Of a stretch of 64,000 bases of DNA, positions 63,074-64,000 are shown in pieces. Source of the DNA: Chryseobacterium sp. MA9 (GTDB lineage Bacteria > Bacteroidota > Bacteroidia > Flavobacteriales > Weeksellaceae). Location: positions 2,294,001-2,358,000 of the forward strand of contig NZ_CP075170.1 of NCBI RefSeq assembly GCF_024399315.1, read 5' to 3'. Numbering within the stretch: position 1 is the first letter of the stretch; every line of letters starts with the position of its first letter. The notes beneath the pieces are model-generated. The model was not told the origin of the DNA. It saw nothing but the letters and a program-made list of their open reading frames with translations, and made no database searches. Both the position numbers and the translations under genes were made by a program.

Positions 63074-63988
63074 ATGAAACAGCCCGTTCATTTTAATTCT
63101 ATTTCAGATTTTCATGCTTTCTGTGGTCTTCCGAATCCTGAGCATCCTCTGATCAGTGTGATAGATTACAGTAAAGTCCGCTATGTTGTAGATAATGACG
63201 AATTGAAATGGATCCAGAATTTTTATTCGATTGGTTTGAAAAAGAATGTCACTCCAAAGTTTAATTATGGGCAGCAGCAATATGATTTTGATTCGGGTGT
63301 ATTATGCTTTGTTTCTCCACAACAGTTTTTGAGTCTGGAAATAAGACAGGATGTAGAAGTGGAGCCTACGGGGTTTTTATTGCTGATTCATCCCGATTTT
63401 CTGTGGAACACTTCATTAACCAGGAAAATAAAATCTTATGATTTCTTCAGTTATAAGGTAAAAGAAGCCCTTTTCCTTTCTGATAAGGAAGAGAAGATTC
63501 TTGTTGATATTTTTAAAAATATTGAACGGGAATATCAGTCAAATACAGATAGATTCACGCAGGAACTGATCATTGCCCAGATTGAATTATTACTGGTTTA
63601 TTCTGATCGTTTTTATGAACGTCAATTTTTCACCAGAAAAAAATCAAGTCACGAATTATTATACAAGTTTGAAGACATCCTTTCCCAATATTTCGAAAGT
63701 GGAAATCTTCTTGAAAACGGAATTCCATCGGTAAAAACCATTGCCGAACAGATGAATATTTCGCCCAATTATCTGGGAACACTTCTACGGCTTCACACGC
63801 AGCAAAACACACAGCAGCACATCCAGAATAAGCTCATTGATTCTGCCAAAGAACGTTTGAGTACTACGAGTTTATCTGTAAGTGAGATTGCTTATGAATT
63901 GGGATTTGAACATCCGCAGTCTTTCAGTAAACTCTTTAAACAAAAGACGAATCAGTCTCCGGGAGAATTTAGAAAATTATTTAATTAA
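63074..63988 (+). CDS. AraC-family transcriptional regulator
   Basis: This 304-residue regulator starts MKQPVHFNSISDFHAFCGLP and has an N-terminal sensor region (about residues 1-180). The C-terminal AraC double HTH follows (PSVKTIAEQMNISPNYLGTLLRLHTQQNTQQHIQNKLIDSAKERL, then SVSEIAYELGFEHPQSFSKLFKQKTNQSPGEFRK). The ATG at 63074 is used rather than an upstream in-frame TTG at 63026. It sits downstream of the SDR gene on the same strand, the usual pairing for an AraC activator and its target in this group. Confidence 0.88.
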   Translation: MKQPVHFNSISDFHAFCGLPNPEHPLISVIDYSKVRYVVDNDELKWIQNFYSIGLKKNVTPKFNYGQQQYDFDSGVLCFVSPQQFLSLEIRQDVEVEPTGFLLLIHPDFLWNTSLTRKIKSYDFFSYKVKEALFLSDKEEKILVDIFKNIEREYQSNTDRFTQELIIAQIELLLVYSDRFYERQFFTRKKSSHELLYKFEDILSQYFESGNLLENGIPSVKTIAEQMNISPNYLGTLLRLHTQQNTQQHIQNKLIDSAKERLSTTSLSVSEIAYELGFEHPQSFSKLFKQKTNQSPGEFRKLFN

Positions 63989-64000
63989 ATTCGGTGACAG

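Overview
The window looks like chromosome of a low-GC member of Bacteroidota, class Flavobacteriia, close to Chryseobacterium/Weeksellaceae. This is inferred from AT-rich DNA, housekeeping proteins of flavobacterial type, the Bacteroidota promoter signature (TTG, 17-19 nt, TAnnTTTG) before several genes, a type IX secretion sorting domain, and a TPR-plus-AraC regulator of the Bacteroidota kind. No tRNA, rRNA, CRISPR array, insertion sequence or prophage was seen.

Region 1 (1-21.5 kb, all on the minus strand) is a surface polysaccharide locus that reads as one transcription unit starting near 21.48 kb. In order of transcription it holds a membrane-bound nucleotide-sugar 4,6-dehydratase, the Wza export lipoprotein, the Wzc tyrosine kinase, a WbpA/B/D/E set for UDP-GlcNAc(3NAc)A, a Wzx flippase, a Wzy-like polymerase, a WbpG-type sugar amidotransferase fused to its own glutaminase domain, an exported protein of unknown function, two GT4 glycosyltransferases flanking an AsnB-like amidotransferase, and a second polymerase-like membrane protein cut by the window edge. 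An L-2-hydroxyglutarate oxidase gene (lhgO) sits between wbpA and wbpE. It would recycle the 2-hydroxyglutarate made when WbpB-type enzymes reoxidise NADH with 2-oxoglutarate. This closed cofactor loop is the most interesting inference in the window.

Region 2 (21.8-31.1 kb, minus strand) carries recX, glyA, a thioredoxin-reductase-like flavoprotein with a 7-bp tandem repeat filling its leader, a GT39 glycosyltransferase, and a MacAB-like efflux operon of ATPase, two permeases and adaptor. Region 3 (31.1-38.4 kb, plus strand) carries a class I ribonucleotide reductase with no ATP-cone in either subunit and a small ferredoxin-fold-like gene between nrdB and nrdA, then a T9SS-sorted LRR-like protein and a DUF72 protein.

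Region 4 (38.4-55.3 kb) is mixed housekeeping: HD phosphohydrolase, alpha/beta hydrolase, ribokinase, DUF4241, valS, a DUF1573 protein, PPK2, a GRDP-like protein with two tandem paralogues ending in CGCG tails, RNase P RNA, an ECF sigma factor with an overlapping membrane protein, an acyl-CoA synthetase, rpoN and asnS. Region 5 (55.3-64 kb) is regulatory and accessory: a decayed small gene, a TPR/AraC regulator, a three-gene exported-protein operon divergent from an HTH plus AraC pair with a shared palindrome on both sides, and an SDR gene preceded by AraC-type direct repeats and followed by another AraC gene.
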